DNA from: Todiramphus chloris collaris
Taxonomy: Eukaryota; Chordata; Aves; Coraciiformes; Alcedinidae
Assembly (NCBI GenBank): GCA_025345505.1
Contig: JANVCC010000030.1
Span: 15,073,065 to 15,137,064, forward strand
Length of the DNA: 64,000 bases
Reading direction: 5' to 3'
Made by a program: the position numbers and the translations under genes. The notes below the pieces were generated by a model. It worked only from the letters and a program-made list of their open reading frames with translations. It did not search any database and was not told where the DNA came from. Below, one piece after another: positions 38,883 through 50,785 of the stretch. Position 1 is the first letter of the stretch, and every line of letters starts with the position of its first letter.

Positions 38883-41800
38883 TTTTCTTGAAAGAGAAAA
38901 AGCCCTACTCATACTGGTGCTGCAGAACGAGCTTGCTTTTTGGCCTGGAGTGACTCTGGTAACCATTTGCTACCTTTGTGTACCCACCCTGAGGACTGTC
39001 AGTGGAAGGATGTTCTGTAATACATTGATCACAGAGTGTGCAGAGATTCAGTTAGCAGGCTAACTGCCTAGATACCAGAATGCAGCTTCCCAGTCAAATT
39101 CTCCTTGCCGTCTACACCTGTCATCTTTGTTCTGTAAAAACTGAATGTAGAATGAACATCTAACATCTGCAGTTTGCAGAGCCCGTTTGCCTGCCTTTAA
39201 TTGTGCACTTGAAATGCCTTTCTCAAGGCCTGTGGCAGCATAGAACAGTTATATGACTCAGGAGCAGCTGAAGTGGTGAGGTTGGTAATAGAGGCTCTCA
39301 TACTGAGGTTCTCATATCATCATACTGATGGTTCTCAGCATCATGCTCAGCTCCACAGTTTTAATTTTTTTTCTTTAAGGCGACTCCTGAGATGTTTGTG
39401 CAGCCGTATTTCTGGCTTGCACATATACCTAATGTGTGTTCTGGATGTGCAGACTGTGTTGTGACTGGAATCTGTTGTCAGTGGATAGTAGCAACTGTTA
39501 CTCAGACCTTTTTCTTTGTCTCACGGGCTGGATTCCTTGCTGGGGAGCCGTGAGGAAATGTTTTGGGCCGAATAAGGTGGAGAATGTGAACACAGTGCCT
39601 CTAAAATCATACCAGAGGAAAGAGGGGTGCATTCAAGGGCTGCTCTATGTAGATGGGGTCATAATACTACCTGGGCAGTATTTTGCCAGTGCTTGAAATC
39701 AGCAGGCTACACTCTATTTATTTTTCTCCCTTCCCCGGCCTCGCACTAAATCCTGCTGTGACTCTGCCAAAAGTGCTCACTTCAGTGAGGCAGCCCTGGT
39801 CATGTACTAGTGTTCTTCAAGGTTCCAACACACAAGCAAATTAAGGAACTACAAGATGCAGAAACGCCCATCGCCTGCCTTTGATGTAGTCAGGGCTCTT
39901 CCATTGTGCATTTACTCATCAGAGTGAGGTTACTCTTACTCCCGTGTCCTCATGCATTTGTCAAGTCCCTAGTGACTCTCAGTGCTGCTGTTCACCTGTG
40001 TTCCCTGGCTGGCTACCAGCACGGCCTCCTATGGCTTGTCCATGCTCGGCAGGTAGACACTCATGCTAGGGAGAGCCTTAGGCTTCGTGCCACACTGCGT
40101 GGACTTGTCAGGCTGCACCTAGAAAGAGAGCTGTTGTGTCTGTGAGGTGCTGCAGCAATGGGTCAGGTTTGTTAGCTCTGGCACATTGCAACTTGAGCGT
40201 GATGGTCTGGGGGATGTGCAGCGATGGCTTGGCTGTATCTGAACTCCTTTCTCCTGCATGTCACATGCTGGGTTAGCATGTGGCAAGACGGCAGCCCCTG
40301 CAGCCGCACTACAAGCATGCCTTTAGTAGTCCTTGAGCAAGAACATTGCTTGTTTTTTGCCTTGCCCTGAAAGAAGTGACCTGACCCAGAGCTGCAGCCA
40401 GGGCTGTGTTCATGTGCAGATTGTACCTCACACCCCATGCTTAGGGTTTCAGACAGGAGGGCTTTAGGTGGTCCTCCTGTCCTTCCTTGAGTTTGCTCTG
40501 TTGGGCTGCCTGAAAAGCCTGGCATGTAATTCAAGCTGCATGAATGGGTCTCTGTCTTGATGCACAGGCAACTCACGCAATCTTCCTTTTCTGCCTTCAG
40601 AGCTATGTTGCCGTGACACTCTTGAGCAATAGATAAGTTTATCTCTGGAGAAATCTTCTTTTGGGGAGAGCTTTCAAATCAATTAGCTATCTGGGGTTTT
40701 GTTTTCTTGCTTCAGAGCTCCCATCCCAAAATCACCAAGGAAGATGATCACAGTCACATGGTGGGAATGATACTCTTACTCAAACATTGGCTTAATTCTC
40801 TCATTGTGCTCATCTCCTGTGCAAACATTGCTGTGTCCCCAAATTCCTCCAAGCCACCCCTGTACCACATGTTGAAACCACTGTTTGCTCTTTCTCTGAA
40901 TTACATGATGGAATTATGCCTCCCAGTCCACTACTGTAATGTGAAAATGGGTCCCTCCTGCTTTTGTAAGGACTTTTCAAGGAGCTTCCTGTGTGGGGAT
41001 GAACGTGGGAGGGGGAAACAGTGTTTTGGTTTGTTTTTTTCACCCTTAACTACATGAGCAGCTAAAACCTGTAACCTACAGGAGTTAGAAGCTCCGTGCA
41101 GAAAATTAGCTTAGGTTGGTGGAAGAGTTGAGATCACATTTTTCTTGGCTAATTAAAGGATTAAAGGTGCAGAGATTTAGAACAAACTGTCAGTGTGCTA
41201 CAGGAGAGAGCCTTTGATGGTTGAATCCAACTTGAGATTAAACAAATTGCATTTAAATAAGAAATATGTGGCAACAGTTGCAGTTTATCTGGGCCTCTAT
41301 CATTTGCTGTCCTCCAGGGTTAGGTAGCCAGAGTGCTGTGACTAGAGATTCTGTTCCCTCACCACCTTGCTGCTTCCCAAGTGTCTCCTCCTGAATTGTT
41401 TCAATCTGTTGTTCCCATGCTTTATAAAACTGGTCTTATTTCTTCTCAGTGCTTTGTGCAGAAGAGCATCCTGCCATTTTGCTGCCTGCAACTGGAGAGT
41501 TAAATACTTGTTTCCCTGTGTCCTGTCTTCTGTTGTTCAGCTGTGAAGCTGGTGGATGGAAAGAATCTCTTGAGTTATGTCAATAGTTTAGTGATGTCTT
41601 CTATACGTAGTGGTGGCTGATGAAATTCTGGAGGGGTAGTTAGTTTCTGCGGGTTCAGAGTCCTTGCTTTCTTGGGTGCCATTTGATTGTCCTCGATAAG
41701 CTACGCATGCAAATGGCTTAACAGTGTTAGTCCCGACCTTCCTCCCACCTTTTTTTTTGGATAGCATTAAATTCAGAGCTGCTAAAGGGCTGTTTTTAAG

Positions 41801-42344
41801 TCCTATCCTTGATAGCACTTGCAGTGGTACAAGCTCACGGTAGCTATCTCAGGGCAAAGCTTGCCTTCTGCAAGGGCAGGAATTCATCTGCCCAGCATCG
41901 TGCAGGGCAACAGCATTTTCTGTCCATGGAGCCTTTGCACCTATCTCTGATGCATCATGTATGAGCTGTAAGGAAAACAGGAGTGCCGGACAGTATGAGC
42001 TAATAATTTTTTCTGGTGTTGCAACTCCGTCTTGCTTTGCTCCATTTTGGTTTATTTCTTTTTTTGGGAGAAAGGGGCTTGCTGTTAATTACCTTTATGG
42101 CATAAAAGATTGTGAGGGGGGTTTGTTTACCCTTTTTGTTGGGAAGACGGAGGAAATCACGAAATTGAAACTGGTGAAAAATCTACTGGAATTCCATAAT
42201 CACTCAAAAACATGGCATTACTTACTAATTGGGTGTGGTTAGTTGGGAAATCTGACTTTTAAATTATGTTTCCCAGGGAACTATTCCTGTTCTCATTGTT
42301 ATCCAGTAACAAGACTACTTCTCGTTCGGGAAACCAGTCTTGCT

Positions 42345-42452
42345 TCAAAGGGGATGGCAACCTGATCTAGTAGAAGGTGTCCTTGCCCATAGCAGGAGGG
42401 GTTGGAAGAAGATGATCTTTAAGGTCCCTCCCCACCCAAACCATTCTGTAAG
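42345..42452 (+). mobile_element. CR1 LINE 3'-end fragment, plus strand
   Basis: Reads as the standard avian CR1 tail: AACCTGATCTAGTAGAAGGT, GTCCTTGCCCATAGCAGG, then GGGTTGGAAGAAGATGATCT, TTAAGGTCCCTCC and CCAAACCATTCTGTAAG. It is short and 5'-truncated, with modest divergence, and carries no ORF. It supports a sauropsid, most likely avian, source. Confidence 0.9.
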
Positions 42453-44468
42453 TCTCACAAAGCATCTGTGGCTTGGGGTCTTCAGAACTTGCAGTCTGCA
42501 AATGGAGCAGTGCAGAGGTAGTGAAGTCTGCAGGGACAAAGAGCTGTTTGGTGTTTTTCTTGGAATGCCATCTTCAGATTGTAGTTGTAAGGATTTCCAC
42601 CTAAATCCACATTAATTTCTGTTGTGTTTCCAGTTAGGTCATGCAGATGACATGATTATCTTCAGTTACCAAGTAAAATAAATCAATTGCTAGGTATTGA
42701 GAGACTTGCTGTAATATTGTTTCAAATAATTTATAGATCTATAACTGTCATGGAGTGTTTGGGCAATTATTCCTGATGAGTTTACCCAGCAGGCTTGTAG
42801 ATTTGTCTATAAAGTGGACCCAGGTCCATACAAACTTGCTTTATGCACTTGTGCATTCTTGATGAAATTATAAAGCAAGCTAAGAGTCAGCTAAAACAGG
42901 ACATGGACTATGCTGTGCTCACGCCTTGAGTTTCTTATGTGACGCATGACTTCACATCTGTCTTTGGCCTGTGTGTTGACTGGGATGTGGTTTTCCACTC
43001 TCCTCTTCGGGGGTAGGAGACGCAAAACTGAAGATTTTGATTTCTTTAAGAGGTATAGGAAGGACTGCCGCTAACGTTTCCCAGATTTATGGCAAGCTTT
43101 CCTCCCTTTTTAGATGTTGCTCTGTAGAATGGGTGTCTTCCCTTAGCTGCTGCAGTTGCGTAGCTTCAGGGCTGCTGGAGAGCATGAGAAAAACTGGAGG
43201 AATGCCCTAAGCCTGGAATGGGCTTGTTGCTTTTCCTAGCAAAGAAGATGCCACAGCACTGGCCTCACTAGCTGCCTGAGGGTGAGGTACTGCATTCTGG
43301 AGCTGGGTACCTCTCAATGGCTGCAGCAGCAACACTGCTACGTTCCTCAGTGTGATTCTTGACAAGCCGTTTCCCACGGTATGTAGGAAAATCAAGGTCT
43401 CAGTTCAGTAGGCACTTGAGCAAGTGTATAACCTCTAGCACGTGAATATTCCCTGTGAAATCTATTGGGTTCTGTTGGAGTCAGCAAGGCTGCTCCCATC
43501 CTTAAAGGTAGGTATCTGCTTAAACACCTTGCTGAATCATGTCTTGACTTTGAAAGTACACTCAGAAACCACATGAGTTGATTCAAGGACTGTGCTTAGC
43601 TAGGTCATTGAGGATGGAAGGAGAGGGCTGAGAGAGAGAAGGATCTGGATAAAATACAGCTCCCAGAACCTTGCAAATGCTGGTAATAGGTAGCGACTTG
43701 TGTTCTTGTCTGACTTTCTCGCCATTCATCCCCAAAGCTTAATTGTATGAATAAAAGCTTTAAAGGTTTGGCTTAATCACCACTCAGCCTGAGTGTACTG
43801 GACCTGCTGTCATGCTTCATTGATCTAGCTTAGATATGAGTTACTACATCTTCATATTCTTAGTAAAAGTATGACTTGCTCAGTTAGGTGTGATTTTTTT
43901 GTCTTTCCTAATCCTCATGTTTTCTCTGTGACTCACAGCTAGAGTATGGACTTACTGGATCAATAAATCCAGAAAACAGAGAGACATTTGCAGAAATGGT
44001 TTGGCTGCGTTTGGACTCTGTCTTCTAGAAGCAGGAGAGGGAGCGTATCAGATGGAAGAAAATTTGTCCCTGCTGTGTGAGTTTTTCTCCTCGCTCACCA
44101 TCGTGGCCAGAAAAGCTTTTCTGGCTTTCCATTTAAATTATCAATGAAATTCTCTGAAAGAAGAGCAATATTTGCATAGATGTAATTCTGGAAACTGAAC
44201 GTAATGTGATCAGGAAATGGGACAGGCCCTGGCTGTTATCATGGAAGAGACTTGCTGGTACCTGCACTTTGTTTCAAATGTAATAAGATCTGACTCAGGA
44301 AAGTTTCCTGGATGCTAATAGAGAAAACTCAATGCCCTTTTGGCAAGGGCCTGATGCTAACCTTTCTACACTGGAACAAAAGAGATTTCTTGCAAATTCA
44401 TAAATTTGTTCTGAAAGGGCTGAAGATTTAGAGAGAAATGGTCTCCCTTGGAGCAGAAAAGCAGGGGC

Positions 44469-44482
44469 GTGTGTGTGTGTGT
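44469..44482 (+). repeat. (GT)7 microsatellite
   Basis: Seven GT units. Confidence 0.9.
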
Positions 44483-44742
44483 TCAGGACTTTCTTTTTCT
44501 GAGATGGAAGCCAAGGAACAAGGCGCTTGTGTGTGCTGCCAGTGTAATCTCAGCGGGAAGACATGATGCTACTTGCAAGGTATGCACAAGACAAGACCAG
44601 AGGCGCCGCAGTGCTTGATTACTGTCAAGGGCTCGGTTGGAACTTGCCTTTGCTCTTTGGCCTGCAGCATTTATGTAGAAATTGGGGACGCTGCTGCTTG
44701 CTTCCAAAGCTTTGCCTTGATGGGTCCTGCCCACATTTTAGA

Positions 44743-44754
44743 GGGGGGGGGGGG
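44743..44754 (+). repeat. Poly(G) run, 12 bases
   Basis: Uninterrupted G run. Confidence 0.95.
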
Positions 44755-46401
44755 AGAACACGACTCGGAGCCTATGAAGTAAACAGGAAAATTACTCACC
44801 TTAATGATGCATTTCACTGGCACTGCCACTTTGAAAGCCTGTCAGATTTAATACTTTCTGTCTTTCCTTCCATCGCCTCCCATAGGTGTCATTAATACTT
44901 TATTAGAAGGATGAAGTAGAGAGGTAACCGTACTTTCCCTCAGGTGGAATAAACTGTGGGGGAAAGGAAGGCAAGTAGGAGAGAAAGGGGATAACTATTT
45001 TCCATTCCGTCTTTGTCAAGAGTGCACGTACAGAACTGCACTCGTTGACTGATGTGGCTGGTGGCTCCTTATTCTATCGGAGATTCAAGTTCACAGCTCG
45101 GGCCCTTGGCCTCCCAGTTAGCTACTAGCCCTGCTCTGTGGGGTGCACTGGCTGGTTTTCCACTTGAGGGACATCCAGGGAGCAGTCCTGCACTTGGTCA
45201 GAGCACGACATTGAAGTAGGAATGCCCAGCCGAGATAATACCTACACAGTCATCAGCCTGCTCAAACTGCTTGGACCATTGTACAGGCAGACTCTCTTGC
45301 TCCCTGCCCAGGAAAGACCTAACGTGTTATGTGGATTTTAGTATAGGTAGCGAACCCCAAGTTTCACAGGGGATGGTGTCAGATGTTTTTACATTTTCCA
45401 AGCTGAGCTTGGCTGTGGTGTCCCTGAGCACTTGCACTGGTTCTTTCTGACCTGTGTCTCTGGATGAAAGCTTTGGATGAAGAAAAGAGCTACAGAGAGC
45501 TACTGTGGGAGAGCTCTGAGCTGTCATGTGCACAAATTCAGGATCTGAAGGTGAGTGTGTTGCACCATCTGAGGGGACAGCTCAGACAGATGTACTAGCT
45601 TTCCCGTGGGATGTGTGTTGCTGAAAACAGAGTCCTTAAAAATAAATCTGGTATCCCTTGATTGTGTTGAACTATGCTATCTGGAGATGCCCTGCAGTTT
45701 GTGACAGTAATGTGCTTACCAGCAGGAGGGTTGTTTCTGAGACATCTGGAATATATAGGGAAGCTGATCCTCCATGTGAGTTATGGGAGAACGAAAGAGG
45801 GATCTCTTATGGCCACGTGCATAAAGCTTAATAAGTAGCAGAAGTCCAATCATGTCTTTAGTAGCACTTTAGGAAGGCAAGACAAAAACACAAGTCTATG
45901 TGAACTTCTTGGGGGGTTATTTGTCCTTTAAGTACAGGCCATTTAATCTAAATCCTGTGTTAAAAGTGGATGAGAAGGAAAATATATCTGCTCAATTATG
46001 AGAGGTCAGAAGACGTTAAGCCTGCGTTTAGCTTTGAATCACTTCAATTTTCTTTTCAGTAGCCACCTATCAGAATGAGTACATGCAAAGATGATCAGCT
46101 TGCATCTCCTCTCAGGCTGTCAGTAACCCAGCTAGGAACACAGGTCCGTATTTGACACACATACTCTTATCCTTGCAATATGCTGTCCCCGTGGCATTTT
46201 GCAAGTAGATTATCCCTTTGGCAAGCGCCAGAATTCAGATGGAAATCTGTCACCATCTAGCACGGGGTCCTGCTTTCCAGGGTGTTGAATGGCTGGTGCT
46301 GTCTGTGGCAGAGTGCCTGATACCTCTGGGTCTGACTCTGCCCCTCAATTGCAGGCTTGGGATGTTGCTGGTTGAAAAGCCTATGCTGCCAGAATAGCTT
46401 A

Positions 46402-46533
46402 GTTATGTTGTGTTTTGTTTTTTGTTTGTTGGTTTGTTGGGTTTGGGGTTTTTTGTTTGTTTTGGTTTTCGTTTGTTTCTTTGGGTTTTGTTTTCATGTT
46501 TGGGATTTTCTTGTTGTTGTTTTTTTTTTTTTA
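46402..46533 (+). repeat. Long T/G low-complexity tract
   Basis: About 130 bases mostly T and G, ending in a T run. It produces false hydrophobic ORFs. Confidence 0.9.
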
Positions 46534-48300
46534 AACGTGTTTTCTTATCCAGCTTGGCTTCCTCTACTGCAACAGATACTGTATTAATGACTCCTTTACT
46601 TTCCTGTGAGATGTTAATGAAGTTCCCTTATTTGCAGATGAAGAAACTTTTCAGTTTTTGGAGGTTTGGAGTTAGGCCTTATTCTAGCATGTCCTTGTAT
46701 CCTGCTTCATCCCTTTGATCTTCAAGGGGAATGGTGCTATCTGAACATGTGACTATATCCCACTGCTGAGGACCCAAAATTTAGTCTGTAGGGGACTGTA
46801 AGGCTTGACTTGATTGTCTGGCACTCTTACAGCTGACTCATGTTGAAGAAACCAGGTTAGATTTGGTGGGAGCAGGTTGATTTTGGAGAGCTTTATGATA
46901 TTTGCTTTGCCATTTGCTTATCTTAATTGAGCATGCACAGAAACAATCGTCAGGGACAACCTCTATGTGCTGCTGTGGTTCTTTCCTCCTTAGGGTTGAG
47001 TTCATCACCCTTTGACTTACAGCAAGGCACAAAAGTGACTGGGAGGTGCACTGAAAGTTGGTGTCTGATTATTCCAGACAATGTTTCCTCTGGTTGATTG
47101 GAGTTTTTGGAATTTGACTGGTAGGATGGAGCATGCTGGAACACTTGGACTTGAAATAAATGAGGTCTGGGAAGCTACTAGGAAACAAACATCAGCTTTC
47201 CTTTTTGGCTGAACCTGAGACAGATGATTGTAAGAAAGTTTAATCCCCCACACCAAGCTAGGAGGAGGTTTGAAATGGTCGCCCTGGACTTAAAGCAGTC
47301 CATGAGTAGAACAGATTCTGGTGCTCGCTATCTGAGGCTAAGGCACATGAATCAGGAGCAGTATGTTGTGGGGTGGTTTTTTTTTTTTTTTTGACAGGGA
47401 GGCTGAGTATGTTCATTTCTGGAGTCCTTTATAAGGAAATTCTGGTTTCCTGTTAAATATAAGCTGAATCAGACCTTTCTGAAGTCTAGGTTCAGCTTCA
47501 CAAATGCCCTTACACAGCAGCATGCTAACTTAAGCAGGCGGTGGCTAACAGTGCTGCCAGAAGTTAAGCATACAAGGAAGTTTTTTTTGCTAAATCCAGT
47601 CTTGAAGGTTCTTTATCTATAGCTTTGGTGTATACGTTCTGCTGTAATCAGTCAAATTGTCTGGAAGGATTATTGCTGGTTATGTCACTGTCACAGTGTC
47701 TAGCTGGTGTGAAACTTGGTGTCATACTAATCAACTCAGTTTCATGTAAGCTAATATGTGGTCATATATGTCCTGTACACTTGCTTGCATTACCTGCAAG
47801 TGGTGTGTGTATTTTATACAGATACAATACTTGTAAATTTACTTGTAGTAGATTCCTTTCCTGCTATCAGGATGTGAAGCAGTTGAGTGTCTTTGAGGAT
47901 AGTGGAGCTGTGAAAGGAGGAAAGAAATGCAATGTATTTATGGAGCTTCATTTGCATTCACTGAAACAATTAAAATCTTCTTGTCAAATTTTATTGGCTT
48001 ACTGATAGACATTCAATAATTGGAGCAGATGTTTTTTCAAATCTAATTTTAACTGATGTTTTAGCCTAACTTTTATTCCTCATTGTTCTGCCAGACTCTA
48101 ATGCTTCGTAGCCTTTAGGTGAGTTTGGGTAGCATGGTAGTGGACTTCCTACAGTGTATGTTTCTTAGTGTTGTATCTTCTTGGTAGTCAAATGGGTTGT
48201 TTACTATTCATTTGTAATGCAGAAATCTCTAGGAGACCTAGATATCAGATTGATCAGTTGAGGACTGAACAGGGTAAAAAGAGCCTGTGTCCAGCCCTTG

Positions 48301-48314
48301 CACACACACACACA
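48301..48314 (+). repeat. (CA)7 microsatellite
   Basis: Seven CA units followed by an A-rich stretch. Confidence 0.9.
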
Positions 48315-49794
48315 AAATAAAAAACCCCAACAATAAAGCCCCAATGCTTGAAGTATAATAATGCGGCATTAAGCCTCATGCATGGGAGGCTTTCTTTGCT
48401 AAATCATCCTAAAGAGAAGTCCTTTGATGAAGCAGATACCCCAGTCAGTTTTATTGATGGCCAGTAAATTGGCCATGTTAATGTCAGTTAATTGGCAAAG
48501 CCTGTGAAAATAACATCACAGGGATATGCAGAGTCATGAACTGGGAGATACTCTGATCCTATGGAAATCAGCACAGCACCCAGAGCCTGGTACGCTTGCA
48601 AAGTGCATGTGCTTTGGCCAGTTCTATTGCATCGGGGGAACTGTGCTGGAGTTGGGATAATTCTTGGCTGTTTTGCCTATGTGTATAAACTTGTGTTTGC
48701 AAGAAGATATCCAAAAGTGTACTTAACACTTTGAGTAACGACATAAAAGAAATGCTTCTGCTAGAAGCTACTTTATTCGGTGAAAATTCCCACATTGCTT
48801 TGTAACGTGGGATCCCAGCATCAGTGGGCACTTACTGTGACCCACAGGAGAAGGTGTTCAGCACCGGCTCAGCTTTGGCTTTTCAGCACATTGGATCTCG
48901 TTTCATATCTTCATCTCACTTGCAAAATTTCTGATTTGAAGTAGTCTATCAGAAATGACAATTTCTAAACATGGTTAACTTCTGAAACTTACTTGGTACT
49001 GCTAAAGTTGTAATCCAGAAACTGAAGGGGAAACTGGATATGATACCCAAGCAGAGCATGAGATGGATACACAGGCTAAGGTCACTTGACTGCAGGAGTC
49101 TTATGGCTTTGTTTTTTAAAGAAATGAATTTCAAAAAGATCTAAAGACTAAAACTAGCAAAGGAAGAGAACTTTAAAACAAAATCAAACAGTAAAGCTGT
49201 CCTTTACAGCCATCACTTTGTATCAAAAAATATGTGGAAAATAATTCCTAACTTGTCTCTGAAGTTTTCCATCAGTTTGGGGCTGTTTTTCTCTTGAAAC
49301 AGGATAATTTTCAGTTCTTTCTGTTGCTTATTTAAAAAAAAAACATGTTTTCAAGATGAACCTCAAGAGGTCTTCATTTTTTTTGACAAAGTCTGTAGAT
49401 ATGAAGCTGAAATGTACAAGTCCTTGAATATAAAGTTTTCAAGTTTACAACTGTTTCACAGTGCAAAAGTAATATGTGGAAATATCCATGTTATTTCTGG
49501 TATCACAGTTGCTTTGCTGGTAACGTTAGGTACAAGTAGTCCAAAAGCAGATAGTACTGCATCCTGATCAAGGCAGTTTTGAATAAAAATCTCTGGGGAG
49601 CCTGAAGCGCGACGCTGAAGTATTGTTGTATGAACGAACGATCTAATTTCCCAAAAGACAGGAGAATCTAGTAGCTGCTCTGAATTCAGTATTTAGGGGA
49701 ATTTCAGGGGGGTCTCCACCAGCACGACCATTCGTGCATGTCCCCGTTCACTCTCCTTAGCCTGCTTCAGCACTGTCCTCAGAGACAGGGAGCA

Positions 49795-50785
49795 CGGCTG
49801 GACACGGGTATTTGCGGGGTGCTGGTGGTAGGGGGCTGGACGGGAGTGCAGCGCTGTGGCCATCGCAGTGTTTGTGCGGGGAGGGCGGCACACGGAGCTG
49901 GCTCTCTCTGCCCGTGCGAGTTGGGGGGCTGTGCGTGCAGCTCCGCATCTGCCCGCCGGGGAAAAAAAAAAAACAAACCAAACGTTCTGCTATGCCGCCA
50001 TGAAAAGGGGGGCGAGAAAAGGATTCAAGAGCCGTGCCAGCTCAGCTGAGTGCAAACCAACCTTTCCAGCGGCTGGGTGGGCAACGCGGCTTGTCCCGAA
50101 TCCCTGCCCGCGGGTAGCCACGGCCCGGGGGGAGCGGGCGAGCGGCTCTGCGGCGGGGGCAAAGGCGCGGAGGGGATGGGCACCAGGCACCGTCCCGCTG
50201 AATTCTTGTCCGCGGGCTATGTTTCTCCCTTCTCCTCCCTGCCACCCCTCCCCTTCCCCGTTTACCTAAGCAGGTCAGCGCACACATATTTATTTATTTT
50301 TTTAAAAATGGTGGTTTTTTTTTTTTTTTTCCACTAAGGTTTCCAAGGTGCAGCACCAGCTGCCGTCAGCCTCCGGTCCGGCGTTAGGAGTGCCGCCTGG
50401 CCCGGGGCAGCCCGGAGCTGCACCCACACACGCTCCTCCCAGTTTCTCCCGTTTCTCTTACTGGTTTCGCGGCGCTGACCACCCCCACGCACCTCGTGGG
50501 TCGCGTCCCCCCCCCCCACTCCGCCGTCCGCTCTGCGCTGTCGGCCGGGGGGACGCGGGGCCCACCTGCCTGATGTCAACATCTCGCAGGGTGAGGCCGG
50601 GGAGGAATGTGCCGCTCCCAGCCCGGCGCAGGTAATTAATCCCTGCGACTGACAGGTGGCAACAGGCGGCCTTTGGCTGCGGCTCCTGGGGAAAAGCGCT
50701 CGGAGGAAGGATTTTAATGGCTCGGCAGCACCGTTCGTGCGCGCCGGGCGAGGCGCGGGACGCGCGGCGGCAGGGACGGGGAGGG
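49795..50785. promoter_or_regulatory. Intragenic CpG island in intron 4
   Basis: By eye roughly 90 CpGs in about 1 kb, flanked on both sides by CpG-poor sequence, with a gap around 50270-50340 occupied by a T run. A GCCGCCAT word (YY1-like, about 49994-50001) sits in the 5' half. On the + strand an ORF starts at 50348 and meets plausible donors at 50591 (AGG|GTGAGG) and 50632 (CAG|GTAATT). It lies 5.3 kb before exon 5. It could be an internal promoter, an enhancer-type island, or the start of an unannotated non-coding RNA; sequence alone cannot choose. Confidence 0.7.

Noticed and set aside
46357-46718. Hydrophobic ORFs resembling membrane segments
   Set aside because: Again translation of a T/G-rich simple tract.
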